DNA of 64,000 nucleotides from a candidate division KSB1 bacterium (lineage in GTDB: Bacteria > Zhuqueibacterota > Zhuqueibacteria > Zhuqueibacterales > Zhuqueibacteraceae). The notes beneath the pieces were generated by a model. It did not search any database. It was not told where the DNA came from and was given only the letters and a program-made list of their open reading frames with translations. A program made the position numbers and the translations under genes. Location of the stretch: positions 49,276 through 113,275 of the forward strand of contig JAPDQB010000016.1 of assembly GCA_034506175.1 (NCBI GenBank). The letters are read 5' to 3'. Positions within the stretch are counted from its first letter, which is position 1, and every line of letters begins with the position of its first letter. This document shows, in pieces, positions 45,050-53,766 of the stretch.

Positions 45050-45952
45050 TTATTGTGAGTTGCCGATTTTATCGAGAAGTTTGCGTGCCTCAATCTTGTG
45101 CTGCGCATCATCCCAAAATACATCAGGCAACGCAAGGCATTTCTCGAGATGCCGGCGCGCTTCGGCGACGCGATCGAGCTTGAGCAGTGTGCGCGCGTAC
45201 TCATAATGATGCACTGGCGCCTGCGGACGATGTTGAATCGCTTGTTCAAAATACCTCGCCGCCTGTTCGTAGCTCGCGCCGGTTGGCAGCCCGCCGAAAA
45301 TGATCTTGGCAACCGCCCGTTCGATAAAATTCAAATCCGCCAGCTCGTAATGCCAGCGGCCAAGCACGTGCATCGCGCCGTCGTGGCGCGGATTGACTCG
45401 CAGCGTCTGCTGGGCTTCGGCTTGCACTTCTTTGGCGATTTGAATTTTGCGCTTCCCCCCTTCGTAAAGGGCGACGCGGCCCAGGGCAACTGCCAGAGAA
45501 AAATGGCTGTTCGCACTGTCGGGATGCAGCGTCACGCAGCGCCGCGCGGTTTTTTCCGCCAGCGCGAAATAAGCCGGCTGTTCTTTTTTGGGCAAGCTCA
45601 TGCCCACATCCGCATAGGCGCGCGCCAGCTTCCACAGGGCTTCGTAATCGGATGAATCGATTTCGACGGCGCGGCGGTAGCTTGCCAAGGCGGTGACATT
45701 ATCGAATTTTTTATAAGCGAAATCGCCTTCGTGAATGGCTACCAAACGTCCAGGGTCGCCTGGCGCCGCGGTCGTAGCGAATGCAAATACCGCTAAAAAA
45801 ATGATGGCTGCGATCAACGATGGTTGGGCTATCCTATAAATGTGTTTTGTCAATGTCAGCAGTTTCACCGTCGGCCTTAGCTGGCTTCTATGGATAGCAA
45901 TGTGTTTAGATAACTTTGGTGAACTGGATTTTTGTTTGCTTGGTCGCTTCAT
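45050..45952 (-). CDS. Membrane-anchored or exported TPR protein
   Basis: 300 residues. A long basic N-terminus precedes a hydrophobic segment (PSLIAAIIFLAVFAFATTAA) that could be a signal or anchor; a later start nearer that segment is possible. Tetratricopeptide-like helices follow (ALASYRRAVEIDSSDYEALW; AEQTLRVNP-like AQQTLRVNPRHDGAMHVLGR; ARYFEQAIQHRPQAPVHHYE). The layout resembles RMD-type TPR proteins of FCB bacteria. A partner is not evident. It may share a transcript with the rhomboid gene, 27 bases downstream. Confidence 0.75.
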   Translation of the reverse strand: MKRPSKQKSSSPKLSKHIAIHRSQLRPTVKLLTLTKHIYRIAQPSLIAAIIFLAVFAFATTAAPGDPGRLVAIHEGDFAYKKFDNVTALASYRRAVEIDSSDYEALWKLARAYADVGMSLPKKEQPAYFALAEKTARRCVTLHPDSANSHFSLAVALGRVALYEGGKRKIQIAKEVQAEAQQTLRVNPRHDGAMHVLGRWHYELADLNFIERAVAKIIFGGLPTGASYEQAARYFEQAIQHRPQAPVHHYEYARTLLKLDRVAEARRHLEKCLALPDVFWDDAQHKIEARKLLDKIGNSQ

Positions 45953-46135
45953 TTGTGTTTTGGAATAAACAGAACATAAAATCGATCCAGAAGCAAACGG
46001 CTGAGGCTCAAGAGTTTTCGGCCTGCTGGCTGCTTAAGTTGTATCGTTGCGGGAAAGTGAAAGAATGCTGGAACCTGAATGGCTCCAGATGGCTCTGCCC
46101 ACGGATACTCAGCATTCGGGCCATCATGGGCGCGT

Positions 46136-46291
46136 GCTGGCGCTAATTTTTCCATTTCCTTTGCGAGCGGCAAAAGGCTGTGCAATTGTCGAGCCGACAT
46201 CCGCACAAGCATCCAAGGCCCCATTTTGAATTACTTCGTAAGTTTTCCAATCGGATTTGGCTTGTTCAAGAAAAGCGTCGTGCCGCTGCAT
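46136..46291 (-). pseudogene. Degraded HEPN-like protein remnant
   Basis: From the ATG at 46291: MQRHDAFLEQAKSDWKTYEV, the start typical of small HEPN-type proteins. After about 25 codons the match shifts frame; QLHSLLPLAKEMEKLAPA in another frame resembles the family motif CHQLHYLQMATEKLAKA. At least one frameshift separates the two, and the remainder (to about 45953) shows nothing recognisable. It follows the broken gene at 46305-46638, as in a two-gene pair I recall from cyanobacteria. Confidence 0.45.
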
Positions 46292-46304
46292 GTCTTTCCC
46301 ACGT

Positions 46305-46638
46305 TTATAAATTTGAGTGCTCGAATACTTCGATTTGTTGCAATGACCAGTGAGAGGGCAAAGTTATTTCGCCACGCTGAATTTGCTCCCATTCATCCGG
46401 TGTTACATCTGCTATGCGAATCGGCAAGGGAAAATCTTGCATCTTGCGATGGCGCAAAATAGAAGGGATAAAAGTCACCGGCGGGTATGGCGCTGCGATT
46501 GACTTCGATCAGTTGAATCTCGTCGGCATTGCCATTTTTTACCCAGATGATGCGTTCAATCCCTTCATCCAAATCAAAGTGAGAACGCATCAACTGCCGG
46601 ACAAGCTCATCTTTTGAGATGGCACTTGATGTTTCCAT
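46305..46638 (-). pseudogene. Hypothetical gene frameshifted by a 7-base tandem duplication
   Basis: The first frame reads METSSAISKDELVRQLMRSH, then DEGIERIIWVKNGNADEIQL, then PFYFAPSQD. There the 7 bases GCAAGAT (minus strand) occur twice in tandem (46434-46447 on the plus strand). Removing one copy restores QDFPLPIRIADVTPDEWEQI and then QRGEITLPSHWSLQQIEVFE, ending at the stop at 46305. So the normal product would be about 108 residues. Function unknown; it has its own promoter at 46670-46698. Confidence 0.72.
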
Positions 46639-46669
46639 CTTGACTCGCCAAAATTCATGTTACATTCAC

Positions 46670-46698
46670 AAGATAACAATTGGCGGTGGGAAAGTCAA
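46670..46698 (-). promoter_or_regulatory. Promoter of the frameshifted gene
   Basis: Minus strand: -35 TTGACT (46698-46693), 17 bases, -10 TATCTT (46675-46670), about 25 bases before the ATG at 46638. Confidence 0.55.
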
Positions 46699-46706
46699 AT
46701 ACTCTT

Positions 46707-47882
46707 TTACCCCTCTAATTCTTTGCATAATCTTTCATAGACTTCGCGCAACGGCAAATGATGTTGGCGGGCGAGGGTTTTGCATGATTCAAATTCGAGC
46801 GAAAACGTGTGGCGATTCTGCCCCTCGGGCGTTTTCCATTCGGCAAATTTGATGTCAACTTCACCCAGAGAAGTGTGCCGGCGTTCCCGCCAGCGGCGTA
46901 ATTTGTTGCGTGTCACGTGCGTCAAGCGAACGCCGAGTGTCGTGGTTTCGGCGTAGACAATCGCCAGCACGGCATTGATTTTTTCCGGCGGCAGCAGCGC
47001 CGACAGCAAGATTCCCGGGCGGCCTTTTTTCATGATGATCGGAATGAGAAACGCATCCATCGCGCCGGCTTCCAGCAAACGCTCGATCACGTGCGGATAA
47101 AATTCCGGATTCATGTCGTCGATGTTGGTTTCGAGCAGGATGGCCGTGTCGGCGGTTTCGGAAAGCGCCGTTTCGCCGATGAAAACGCGCAGCACGTTCG
47201 GCAAATTTTCGTGCTCGCGCGAGCCGGCGCCGCAGCCGATTTGTTGCGGAATGAAAACGGGCTGCTCACCGGGTTTTGCCAAAGTCGTGAGAATGGCCGC
47301 GCCCGTCGGCGTCACCAATTCGGCCTCCACCGGCCCCGGACGCGATGGGAAGCCGCGAAGCAACTCCATCACGGCCGGTGCGGGAATTGGGATGATGCCA
47401 TGCTCGCATTTTACCGTGCCGCCGCCGAGCGGCAAAACCGAAACTGCAACACGCTCGACGCCGAGAAAATGAAGGCCGGCCACGCAGCACGTCACGTCGG
47501 CAATCGCATCGACCGCGCCGACTTCGTGAAAATGAATTTTCTCCGGCGTGGTGTGATGAACTTTGGCCTCGGCTTCCGCGAGCCGCCGAAAAATTTGAAG
47601 GGCTTTTTCACGAACCGGATCGGGCAGCTCCGCTTTGTTGAGAATGGCTTCGATATGGTGAAGATGGCGGTGGGCGTGCTCGTGCGGAGCATGCACTTCG
47701 ACTTTGGCGGCAAAAAATTCGCCGCGCTTCACTTGATGAACGCTCAATTGCAGGCCGGAAATGCCAAGGCTATTTGCCGTCTCTTGTAATTTTTCTATCG
47801 GCGCGCCAGCATCAACCAGCGCGCCCAGAATCATGTCGCCGCTGGCGCCGGCGATGCAATCGAAGTAGGCAATGCGTGGCAT
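46707..47882 (-). CDS. larC: Nickel pincer cofactor biosynthesis protein LarC
   Basis: 391 residues, full length without the frameshift that splits the lactobacillus gene. FDCIAGASGDMILGALVDAG at the start, a His-rich metal loop HAPHEHAHRHLHHIE, HFHEVGAVDAIADV, PTGAAILTT, LETNIDDMNPE and MKKGRPG are signatures. LarC inserts nickel into the pyridinium cofactor of lactate racemase-type enzymes. larB and larE are not in the window. The ATG at 47882 is used; the upstream extension overlaps yjbQ antisense-free sequence and is not conserved. Confidence 0.92.
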   Translation of the reverse strand: MPRIAYFDCIAGASGDMILGALVDAGAPIEKLQETANSLGISGLQLSVHQVKRGEFFAAKVEVHAPHEHAHRHLHHIEAILNKAELPDPVREKALQIFRRLAEAEAKVHHTTPEKIHFHEVGAVDAIADVTCCVAGLHFLGVERVAVSVLPLGGGTVKCEHGIIPIPAPAVMELLRGFPSRPGPVEAELVTPTGAAILTTLAKPGEQPVFIPQQIGCGAGSREHENLPNVLRVFIGETALSETADTAILLETNIDDMNPEFYPHVIERLLEAGAMDAFLIPIIMKKGRPGILLSALLPPEKINAVLAIVYAETTTLGVRLTHVTRNKLRRWRERRHTSLGEVDIKFAEWKTPEGQNRHTFSLEFESCKTLARQHHLPLREVYERLCKELEG

Positions 47883-47886
47883 CTCA

Positions 47887-48306
47887 TTAGTCTCCCATAA
47901 ATTGCAAAACGATTTCTCGTCGTCGTGGCCGGTTGTCAAAATCAACAAGCACGATTTGCTGCCAGGTTCCGAGCAAAAGATTGCCTTTTTCAAACGGCAC
48001 GACGAGCGAGGGGCCAAGTAATGCCGCGCGCACATGCGCATAACCGTTGCCATCGCCCCACCTCGCGTCGTGATGATAATGAACGTTCATCGGCGCAAGC
48101 TTATCGAATGCCGCCGGCAAATCTTTGAGCAAGCCCGGCTCGTATTCGATGGTCGTCACTCCTGCCGTCGAGCCACAGACGAAGACGGTGACGATGCCGT
48201 TTTGGAGGCCGGCTTTTTTCAGGGCGGCGCTGACTTTCGGGGTGAGATCATGAATGTCGGTGAAGCCTTGGGTGGCGAGAGAGATTCGTTCGGTTCTGGT
48301 GAGCAT
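47887..48306 (-). CDS. YjbQ/UPF0047 family protein
   Basis: 139 residues, single beta-sandwich domain. VFVCGSTAGVTTIEYEPGLL, HHDARWGDGNGYAHVRAALL and LLLGTWQQIVLVDFD carry the conserved His, Asp and Trp residues of the family. Members can give weak thiamin phosphate synthase activity in E. coli, but the true role is unclear. It precedes larC by 4 bases in the same direction. Confidence 0.92.
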   Translation of the reverse strand: MLTRTERISLATQGFTDIHDLTPKVSAALKKAGLQNGIVTVFVCGSTAGVTTIEYEPGLLKDLPAAFDKLAPMNVHYHHDARWGDGNGYAHVRAALLGPSLVVPFEKGNLLLGTWQQIVLVDFDNRPRRREIVLQFMGD

Positions 48307-48379
48307 AAAAATGGATCAATGGATTTTAGAGCATTGGCGTGCTGGAATCGAAAACTCCAGCACGCCAAAACTCCGATGT

Positions 48380-49297
48380 TTACTCTTCCCACGGCTGCAC
48401 GAAGCGCGTCATCTCGTGAAAATTAACGAAGCGTTGCCGGATTTCATTTTCGTTGAGATTGCGCAAGCGGCCGATGCTGAAATCTTCGACGACGAAGCTG
48501 GCGAAGGTGCTGCCGTAGATAACCGCCTGCCGCAATGTGCTTTCGTCGAGGCGGCTGCATTGAGCAAGAAAACCCATGAAGCCTCCGGCAAACGTGTCGC
48601 CGGCGCCGGTGGGGTCGAAGACGTTTTCCAGCGGGTAGGCCGGCGCGTAGAAAAATTTTTCCGGTGTAATCATGACGGCGCCGTGCTCGCCTTTTTTGAC
48701 GATGATGATTTCCGGCCCCATCTCGCGAACGCGGCGCGCGCCTTTCATCAAATTATGCTCGCCGGAAAGCTGGCGTATCTCGGAATCATTGACCAGCAAA
48801 ACATCGACGCGCGCGAGCACACGCGCCAATTCGTTCGGCGTTCGCTCGATCCAATAATTCATCGTATCCAGCGCCACAAGCTGCGGCTGTTTAATCTGCT
48901 CCAGCACGCTGAGCTGCAGATCCGGCCCGATATTGCCGAGAAAAACAAACGGCGTGTCGCGATATTTTTCCGGAAGGCGGGGATTGAACGTTTCAAAAAC
49001 ATTCAAATGCGTAAAAAGCGTGTCGCGGGAGTTCAAATCAAAACCGTAACGCGCGCCCCAGCTAAAACTCTTGCCCGGCTTGATCTCGAGGCCGTCCAGA
49101 TCGACGCCGCGGCTGCGCAAAAAAGCGATCTCGGCTTGGGGAAAATCTTCGCCGACCACGCCCACCAAATTCACGCGCGTAAAATGGCTGGCTGACACAC
49201 TGCAAAAAACTGCGGTGCCGCCGATCACTTCCTGAGCCGCGCCAAAGGGCGTTTCGACGGTATCCAATCCCAAAGATCCAATCACCAAAAGACTCAT
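48380..49297 (-). CDS. PfkB-family carbohydrate kinase
   Basis: 305 residues, ribokinase-like. GSLGLDTVETPFG at the start, GGTAVFCSVSASHF substrate motif, and the signature DPTGAGDTFAGGFMGFLA with the catalytic Asp. The C-terminal FASFVVEDFSIGRL resembles kinases of the adenosine/sugar kinase subgroup found in FCB bacteria; the substrate is unknown. GAAAGG upstream of the ATG at 49297 decides the start over 49315. Confidence 0.88.
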   Translation of the reverse strand: MSLLVIGSLGLDTVETPFGAAQEVIGGTAVFCSVSASHFTRVNLVGVVGEDFPQAEIAFLRSRGVDLDGLEIKPGKSFSWGARYGFDLNSRDTLFTHLNVFETFNPRLPEKYRDTPFVFLGNIGPDLQLSVLEQIKQPQLVALDTMNYWIERTPNELARVLARVDVLLVNDSEIRQLSGEHNLMKGARRVREMGPEIIIVKKGEHGAVMITPEKFFYAPAYPLENVFDPTGAGDTFAGGFMGFLAQCSRLDESTLRQAVIYGSTFASFVVEDFSIGRLRNLNENEIRQRFVNFHEMTRFVQPWEE

Positions 49298-49323
49298 TCT
49301 CTTTCCTTTCGTCATGATGCGGT

Positions 49324-49402
49324 CTGGATGCTCGATGCTTGATGCTGGATGCTGGGAAATAAGCAGCGTGCCAGTAACCAGCATCGAGCATCGAGCATCC
49401 AG
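49324..49402. repeat. 25-base inverted repeat of GATGC units between argS and the kinase gene
   Basis: The left arm 49324-49348 starts CTGGATGCTCGATGC; the right arm 49378-49402 is its reverse complement with one mismatch. The loop is 29 bases. The arms are made of the units GGATGCT, CGATGCT and TGATGCT. Transcribed from argS it would form a very stable hairpin just after the argS stop (49405) and before the kinase start (49297). No T run follows, so it is not a standard terminator. Confidence 0.7.
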
Positions 49403-49404
49403 TG

Positions 49405-51054
49405 TCACATTTTTTCCGGCGCCGTAATATTGAGCAGCTTCAGCGCATTCGCCAGCACGAGGCGAACGCCTTCGACCAGACGCAAACGCGCCTGGGTCAA
49501 CGCTGCGTCTTCGCTCACGACGCGATGATCGTGATAAAAATGATGAAAAACCGCGGCCAGCTCTTGCAGAAAAAGCGTGAGGCGATGCGGCTCGAGAAAT
49601 TGTGCGGCTTTGGATACAGTTTCGGGAAATTCCGACATTTTGCGCAAAACGGCGATTTCTTCCGGCGTTTTTAGCAAGCTCAGATCATAATCATCTGACA
49701 GGATGATGCCTTTAGCCACCGCATGTGCGAGAATGTTGCAAACGCGGGCGTGCGCGTATTGCACGTAATAAACCGGATTCTCCTCGGTTTGCTTTTTTGC
49801 CAAATCGATATCGAAATCCATCGGCGTGTCGAGCTTGCGCATCGAGAAAAAGTAACGCGCCGCATCGACGCCGACTTCGTCGATCAGCTCCGCCATTTCA
49901 ATGATGTTGCCGGCGCGTTTGGACATTTTCACGACTTCGCCGCCGCGCAGCAAATTCACCTGCTGGATGATGCGAACCTGAAAACTGCCTTCGGGATAAC
50001 CGAGCGCGAGCATCGCCGCTTCCATGCGCTTGATGTGGCTGTGATGATCCGGCCCCCACAGATCATAAAGCTGATTGAAGCCGCGGCGGTATTTGTCCAC
50101 GTGATACGCAATGTCACCGAGGAAATATGTCGGCTCGCCATCGCTCTTGAGCAAAACGCGATCCTCATCGTCCCCGAATTGCGATGAGCGGAACCACAGC
50201 GCGCCGTCTTTCTGATAGCTTAAATTTTTCTGCGCCAGCAAATCGAGAACTTCCTGCTGGCGGTCGCTATCCAACAGACTTTGCTCGCTGAACCAGAGAT
50301 CGTAGTGAACGCGAAACTGTTCCAGGATTTCTTTCTGCGCGCGAATTATGCGCTCGAGCGCAAGCTGCGTCAATTGATCGCAGCGTTCTTCATGCGCAAG
50401 CTTGACAAAACGGTCGCCAAATTCGTCGCGCAGCGCGGCGGCCAAGTCTTTGATGTAGTCGCCGTGATAACCGTCTTCCGGAAAAGTTTCGTCGATGCCG
50501 AAGAGCGCCATGTACCGCGAGCTGACGGAATAACCCAACATGCGCACGCGCTGGCCGGCGTCGTTGACATAATACTCGCGCGTGGCCTCCGCGCCGGTGG
50601 CGTGAAAGAGATTGACCAAAACATCGCCGATCGTGGCGGCGCGGGCGCTGACGATGTTCAGCGGGCCCGTCGGATTGGCGCTGACAAACTCCATGTTGAT
50701 TTTCCTGCCGGCGCCGGTTTGAGAACGGCCGTACGATTCGCGGGCGCGCAGAATTTCCGCCAGAACGCTTTGCCAATAACCGGGGCCGAGCCGAAAGTTG
50801 ATGAAGCCGGGGCCGTCAATGCGAATTTCTTCGATCAGATTGCGGTCGTAATCAAGCGCCGCGACGATTTCCTCGGCAACGGCGCGTGGCGCTTTTTTTA
50901 AAGTTCTGGCCAGGCTCATGGCTGCCGGCGTGGCGTAATCGCCGAAACTTTCTTGTTTGGGACGGCTCAGGCTCACGGCTTCGATCGGCCAGCCGCGTTT
51001 TTGCATGAGCGCGGTGAGCAACTCATGCAAATAATTTTCAGCGGATTGAATCAT
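49405..51054 (-). CDS. argS: Arginyl-tRNA synthetase
   Basis: 549 residues. N-terminal Add1 domain, class I catalytic domain with KMSKRAGN intact, and the DALR anticodon-binding domain at the C-terminus (RLRLVEGVRLVLANALKLLN). The HIGH motif region reads NPTGPLNIVSARAATIGD, where HxGH is replaced (N at the first His, VS for GH). ArgS is known to vary here in some lineages, but this form is unusual. All other core motifs (EFVSANPTGP, YYVNDAGQRVRMLG) are present and the gene is full length, so it is presumably functional. Confidence 0.94.
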   Translation of the reverse strand: MIQSAENYLHELLTALMQKRGWPIEAVSLSRPKQESFGDYATPAAMSLARTLKKAPRAVAEEIVAALDYDRNLIEEIRIDGPGFINFRLGPGYWQSVLAEILRARESYGRSQTGAGRKINMEFVSANPTGPLNIVSARAATIGDVLVNLFHATGAEATREYYVNDAGQRVRMLGYSVSSRYMALFGIDETFPEDGYHGDYIKDLAAALRDEFGDRFVKLAHEERCDQLTQLALERIIRAQKEILEQFRVHYDLWFSEQSLLDSDRQQEVLDLLAQKNLSYQKDGALWFRSSQFGDDEDRVLLKSDGEPTYFLGDIAYHVDKYRRGFNQLYDLWGPDHHSHIKRMEAAMLALGYPEGSFQVRIIQQVNLLRGGEVVKMSKRAGNIIEMAELIDEVGVDAARYFFSMRKLDTPMDFDIDLAKKQTEENPVYYVQYAHARVCNILAHAVAKGIILSDDYDLSLLKTPEEIAVLRKMSEFPETVSKAAQFLEPHRLTLFLQELAAVFHHFYHDHRVVSEDAALTQARLRLVEGVRLVLANALKLLNITAPEKM

Positions 51055-51057
51055 TTG

Positions 51058-51510
51058 TTAGTTGATGGTTGCTAATTGTTCGTCGCGAACTTCTTCAATT
51101 TGGGCGTCGCCCCACAAGCGTTCCAGTCCGTAAAATTCGCGCGTTTCCGGATGAAAGATGTGAACGACGACGTCGACGAAATCGATCAGAACCCATTGGT
51201 AGCGCTCGCGGCCTTCGACGTGCCACGGCCGGATTTCCTCTTTTCTCATCTCATCAACGATGTGCTCATAAATGGCGCGAACGTGGGTGTCGGCGCTGCC
51301 GGTGCAGATGACAAAAAAATCCGCGATGCTGGTTAATTGGCTTACATTAAAAATTTTGATGTCCGTGGCTTTTTTTTCCAAAGCCAATTCGGCGGCGCGC
51401 CGGGCCAGACGGGCGATGTTTTGATGCACCGGACGGGCCGGACGGGGCGTTGATTGTCCATTCGAGTGCATCAAGGTTGGAAAATTATTCAATGAGGCAG
51501 ATTTTCCCAT
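51058..51510 (-). CDS. rsfS: Ribosomal silencing factor RsfS
   Basis: 150 residues. The DUF143 core: AAELALEKKATDIKIFNVSQ, ADFFVICTGSADTHVRAIYE, PWHVEGRERYQWVLIDFVDV and VVHIFHPETREFYGLERLWG. It binds uL14 and keeps subunits apart in stationary phase. The first 35 residues are unconserved, so a later start such as 51471 is possible. It ends 3 bases before argS. Confidence 0.93.
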   Translation of the reverse strand: MGKSASLNNFPTLMHSNGQSTPRPARPVHQNIARLARRAAELALEKKATDIKIFNVSQLTSIADFFVICTGSADTHVRAIYEHIVDEMRKEEIRPWHVEGRERYQWVLIDFVDVVVHIFHPETREFYGLERLWGDAQIEEVRDEQLATIN

Positions 51511-51559
51511 AAACCTCCAGCAAGATAGTTCGCGATTGTAATGGGCCAGTTACAGTTGG

Positions 51560-51601
51560 GTGGCGCAAGCATCTTGATTGCAGTCAGGATGACGGCGCTA
51601 C
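51560..51601. repeat. Structured intergenic repeat, copy 2
   Basis: A diverged copy of 14102-14147, between the heptosyltransferase and rsfS. TGGCGC and GCGCTA still pair at the ends. The inner hairpin GTCA-GGA-TGAC replaces GGCT-GGA-AGCC of copy 1 with both arms changed together. The first inner hairpin (around GCATCTTGATTGC) is weaker. Confidence 0.55.
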
Positions 51602-51682
51602 GTTTTTCCACCCCAGACCGGGGCATTGCTCGCGATTTTTCTATTTATTTTGTCATTTGCAAAAATGCCGGGGAACAAAAAT

Positions 51683-52774
51683 TTATTTTTGATTCAGCGC
51701 CGTTGCCGCCAGCAGCAGGTTTTGCACAATGGACAAAACCTGCGCCGGCGTCATTTCTTTCATGCAGCGAAAATGCCGTCGCGGACATTGATGATGTCCG
51801 AGATGACTGCAGGGCCGGCAAGACAGCGCTACATTTTCAACCACGCGCGAGGTTTGCAATTGCGGAAAAAAACCCAGCTCGCGCGTCGTCGAGCCGAAGA
51901 TGGCGACAAGCGGCGTGCCGACGGCCTCGGCGACGTGCATCAGCCCGGAATCATTGGCCACCAACAAGCGGCACTGTTTGATCACCGCCGCCGACCCCAA
52001 CAATGAAACCTCGCCGGCGAGATTGAGCAACGGCCATTGGCGTGTGTCATGTGGCAGCGCGGCTTCGACAATTTCTTCGATTTTTTTCGCCAGCTCAACA
52101 TCCGGTCTACCGCCCAAGATGACGACTTGATGGCCTTGACGAATCAAATCGGCGGCCAATTCGCCGAAATATTCCGCCGGCCAGCGTTTGGTGAAATAGC
52201 CGGCGCCGGGCGCCAGGCCGATCAACGGTTGAGCGGGTCGCCAGCTTCGCGCGCGCAACACGTCATCGGCGATTTTTTCGTCGTGTTCACGCCAAAACAA
52301 CTCGAGCCAGCGGCCATCGGCAAGTGGTTGCGCTTCGGCCAAACCCAGCGGCGCGGCAGCGTCAAGATAGCGCTGAAAAACCGGCGGCGCGTTTCGCAAC
52401 AAATTGATTTTGGCGTTGACCAGGAGCCAGCGCTTGAAAACAAGCTTGCAATGACGGAAAACCTGCGGCGGCCTGGCGGCACGCGTCAAATAGCGCGAGC
52501 GGAAGTTTTTGTGAATGTCAAAGATCACCTCGTATCGTTCGTCGCGCAGGCGGCGTCCGAGTGCTTTTAATGCCGGCCATCCACCGTTTGAATCCAATTC
52601 ATAAAGTTTGTCAATTGCCGGATGATGGCGCAAAACTTCGGCAAATTCGGTTTTCACGACAAAATCCAAACGCGCCGCGGGAAATTTTTTTCGCAACGCG
52701 CGCAGCAGCGGCGTGGCCAGCAGAATATCGCCAATCGAGCTGAGACGGATGATTAAAATTTTTTGCGGACGCAC
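51683..52774 (-). CDS. Glycosyltransferase family 9 (ADP-heptose:LPS heptosyltransferase-like)
   Basis: 363 residues. ILIIRLSSIGDILLATPLLR at the N-terminus, IGLAPGAGYFTKRWP, VVILGGRPD, LVANDSGLMHVAEAVGTPLVA and the Cys-rich CRPCSHLGHHQCPRRHFRCM end, all typical of WaaF/RfaF. It adds heptose to the lipopolysaccharide core on the inner membrane, implying an outer membrane with LPS. Sugar specificity is not proved. Confidence 0.9.
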   Translation of the reverse strand: MRPQKILIIRLSSIGDILLATPLLRALRKKFPAARLDFVVKTEFAEVLRHHPAIDKLYELDSNGGWPALKALGRRLRDERYEVIFDIHKNFRSRYLTRAARPPQVFRHCKLVFKRWLLVNAKINLLRNAPPVFQRYLDAAAPLGLAEAQPLADGRWLELFWREHDEKIADDVLRARSWRPAQPLIGLAPGAGYFTKRWPAEYFGELAADLIRQGHQVVILGGRPDVELAKKIEEIVEAALPHDTRQWPLLNLAGEVSLLGSAAVIKQCRLLVANDSGLMHVAEAVGTPLVAIFGSTTRELGFFPQLQTSRVVENVALSCRPCSHLGHHQCPRRHFRCMKEMTPAQVLSIVQNLLLAATALNQK

Positions 52775-52786
52775 ACCATTGATACG

Positions 52787-53728
52787 CTAATTTGAAAATT
52801 CAGGCTGCCGTTTGAACCATGCGATGGTTCTCTCGAGGCCTTCTTCCAAACACACGCGCGGCTGCCAGCCGAGCAATTTTTTGGCCAGCGTAATATCGGG
52901 CTGGCGAATTTGCGGGTCATCGACCGGCAGGGGTTCGTATACGATTTTGCTGGAGCTGCCGGTTGCCCGAATCACCGCCTCCGCCATTTCCTTGATCGTC
53001 ATTTCATGCGGATTACCGATATTCACCGGCTCGTGATAATCCGACATCAGCAGCCGGTAAATGCCCTCGACGAGATCGTCAACGTAACAAAAGCTGCGGG
53101 TTTGCGAGCCGTCGCCAAAAACCGTGATCGGTTCGTTGCGCAGCGCTTGCGGAACAAAGGTCGGAATGGCACGGCCATCATGCGGACGCATCCGTGGACC
53201 ATAAGTGTTGAAGATACGGACAATCTTGGTGTTCACGCCGTGGCTGCGGTGATACGCCATGGTCAGTGCCTCGGCAAAGCGTTTGGCCTCGTCGTACACA
53301 CCGCGTGGCCCCACCGGATTCACATTGCCCCAGTAGTCTTCGCGCTGCGGATGTTCCAGAGGATCGCCGTACACTTCGGAAGTGGAGGCCAAAAGCAGCG
53401 CCGCATTTTTTTCTTTTGCCAAACCCAGGGCTTTGTGTGTTCCCAGCGCGCCGACCTTCAGTGTTTGAATCGGCATTTGCAGATAATCCATCGGGCTGGC
53501 CGGAGAGGCAAAATGCAACACATAATCGATCGGCCCGGCGATGTAAATATATTCGGTGACATCATGTTTGACAAATTTGAACTGCTCGCCCTGCAAATGC
53601 TCGATATTTGCCGTTGCCCCTGTTGAGAGATTGTCCATGCAAATCACTTCATGGCCTTTTTTCAACAGGTATTCGCAAATATGCGATCCGAGAAATCCGG
53701 CTCCGCCGGTAACGAGTGATCGTGGCAT
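52787..53728 (-). CDS. UDP-glucuronate decarboxylase (UXS) family epimerase
   Basis: 313 residues, short-chain dehydrogenase fold. NAD loop [20 protein letters not shown], catalytic Thr/Ser in [17 protein letters not shown], Tyr-x-x-x-Lys in [13 protein letters not shown], plus [13 protein letters not shown] and the UXS-like [16 protein letters not shown]. It converts UDP-glucuronate to UDP-xylose. dTDP-glucose dehydratases are close relatives, but [16 protein letters not shown] favours UXS. It sits next to the heptosyltransferase, consistent with surface glycan synthesis. Confidence 0.9.
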   Translation of the reverse strand: MPRSLVTGGAGFLGSHICEYLLKKGHEVICMDNLSTGATANIEHLQGEQFKFVKHDVTEYIYIAGPIDYVLHFASPASPMDYLQMPIQTLKVGALGTHKALGLAKEKNAALLLASTSEVYGDPLEHPQREDYWGNVNPVGPRGVYDEAKRFAEALTMAYHRSHGVNTKIVRIFNTYGPRMRPHDGRAIPTFVPQALRNEPITVFGDGSQTRSFCYVDDLVEGIYRLLMSDYHEPVNIGNPHEMTIKEMAEAVIRATGSSSKIVYEPLPVDDPQIRQPDITLAKKLLGWQPRVCLEEGLERTIAWFKRQPEFSN

Positions 53729-53766
53729 CGTGGCGTTCTCCTGGTGCTATCTCTCTGATGAAAATT

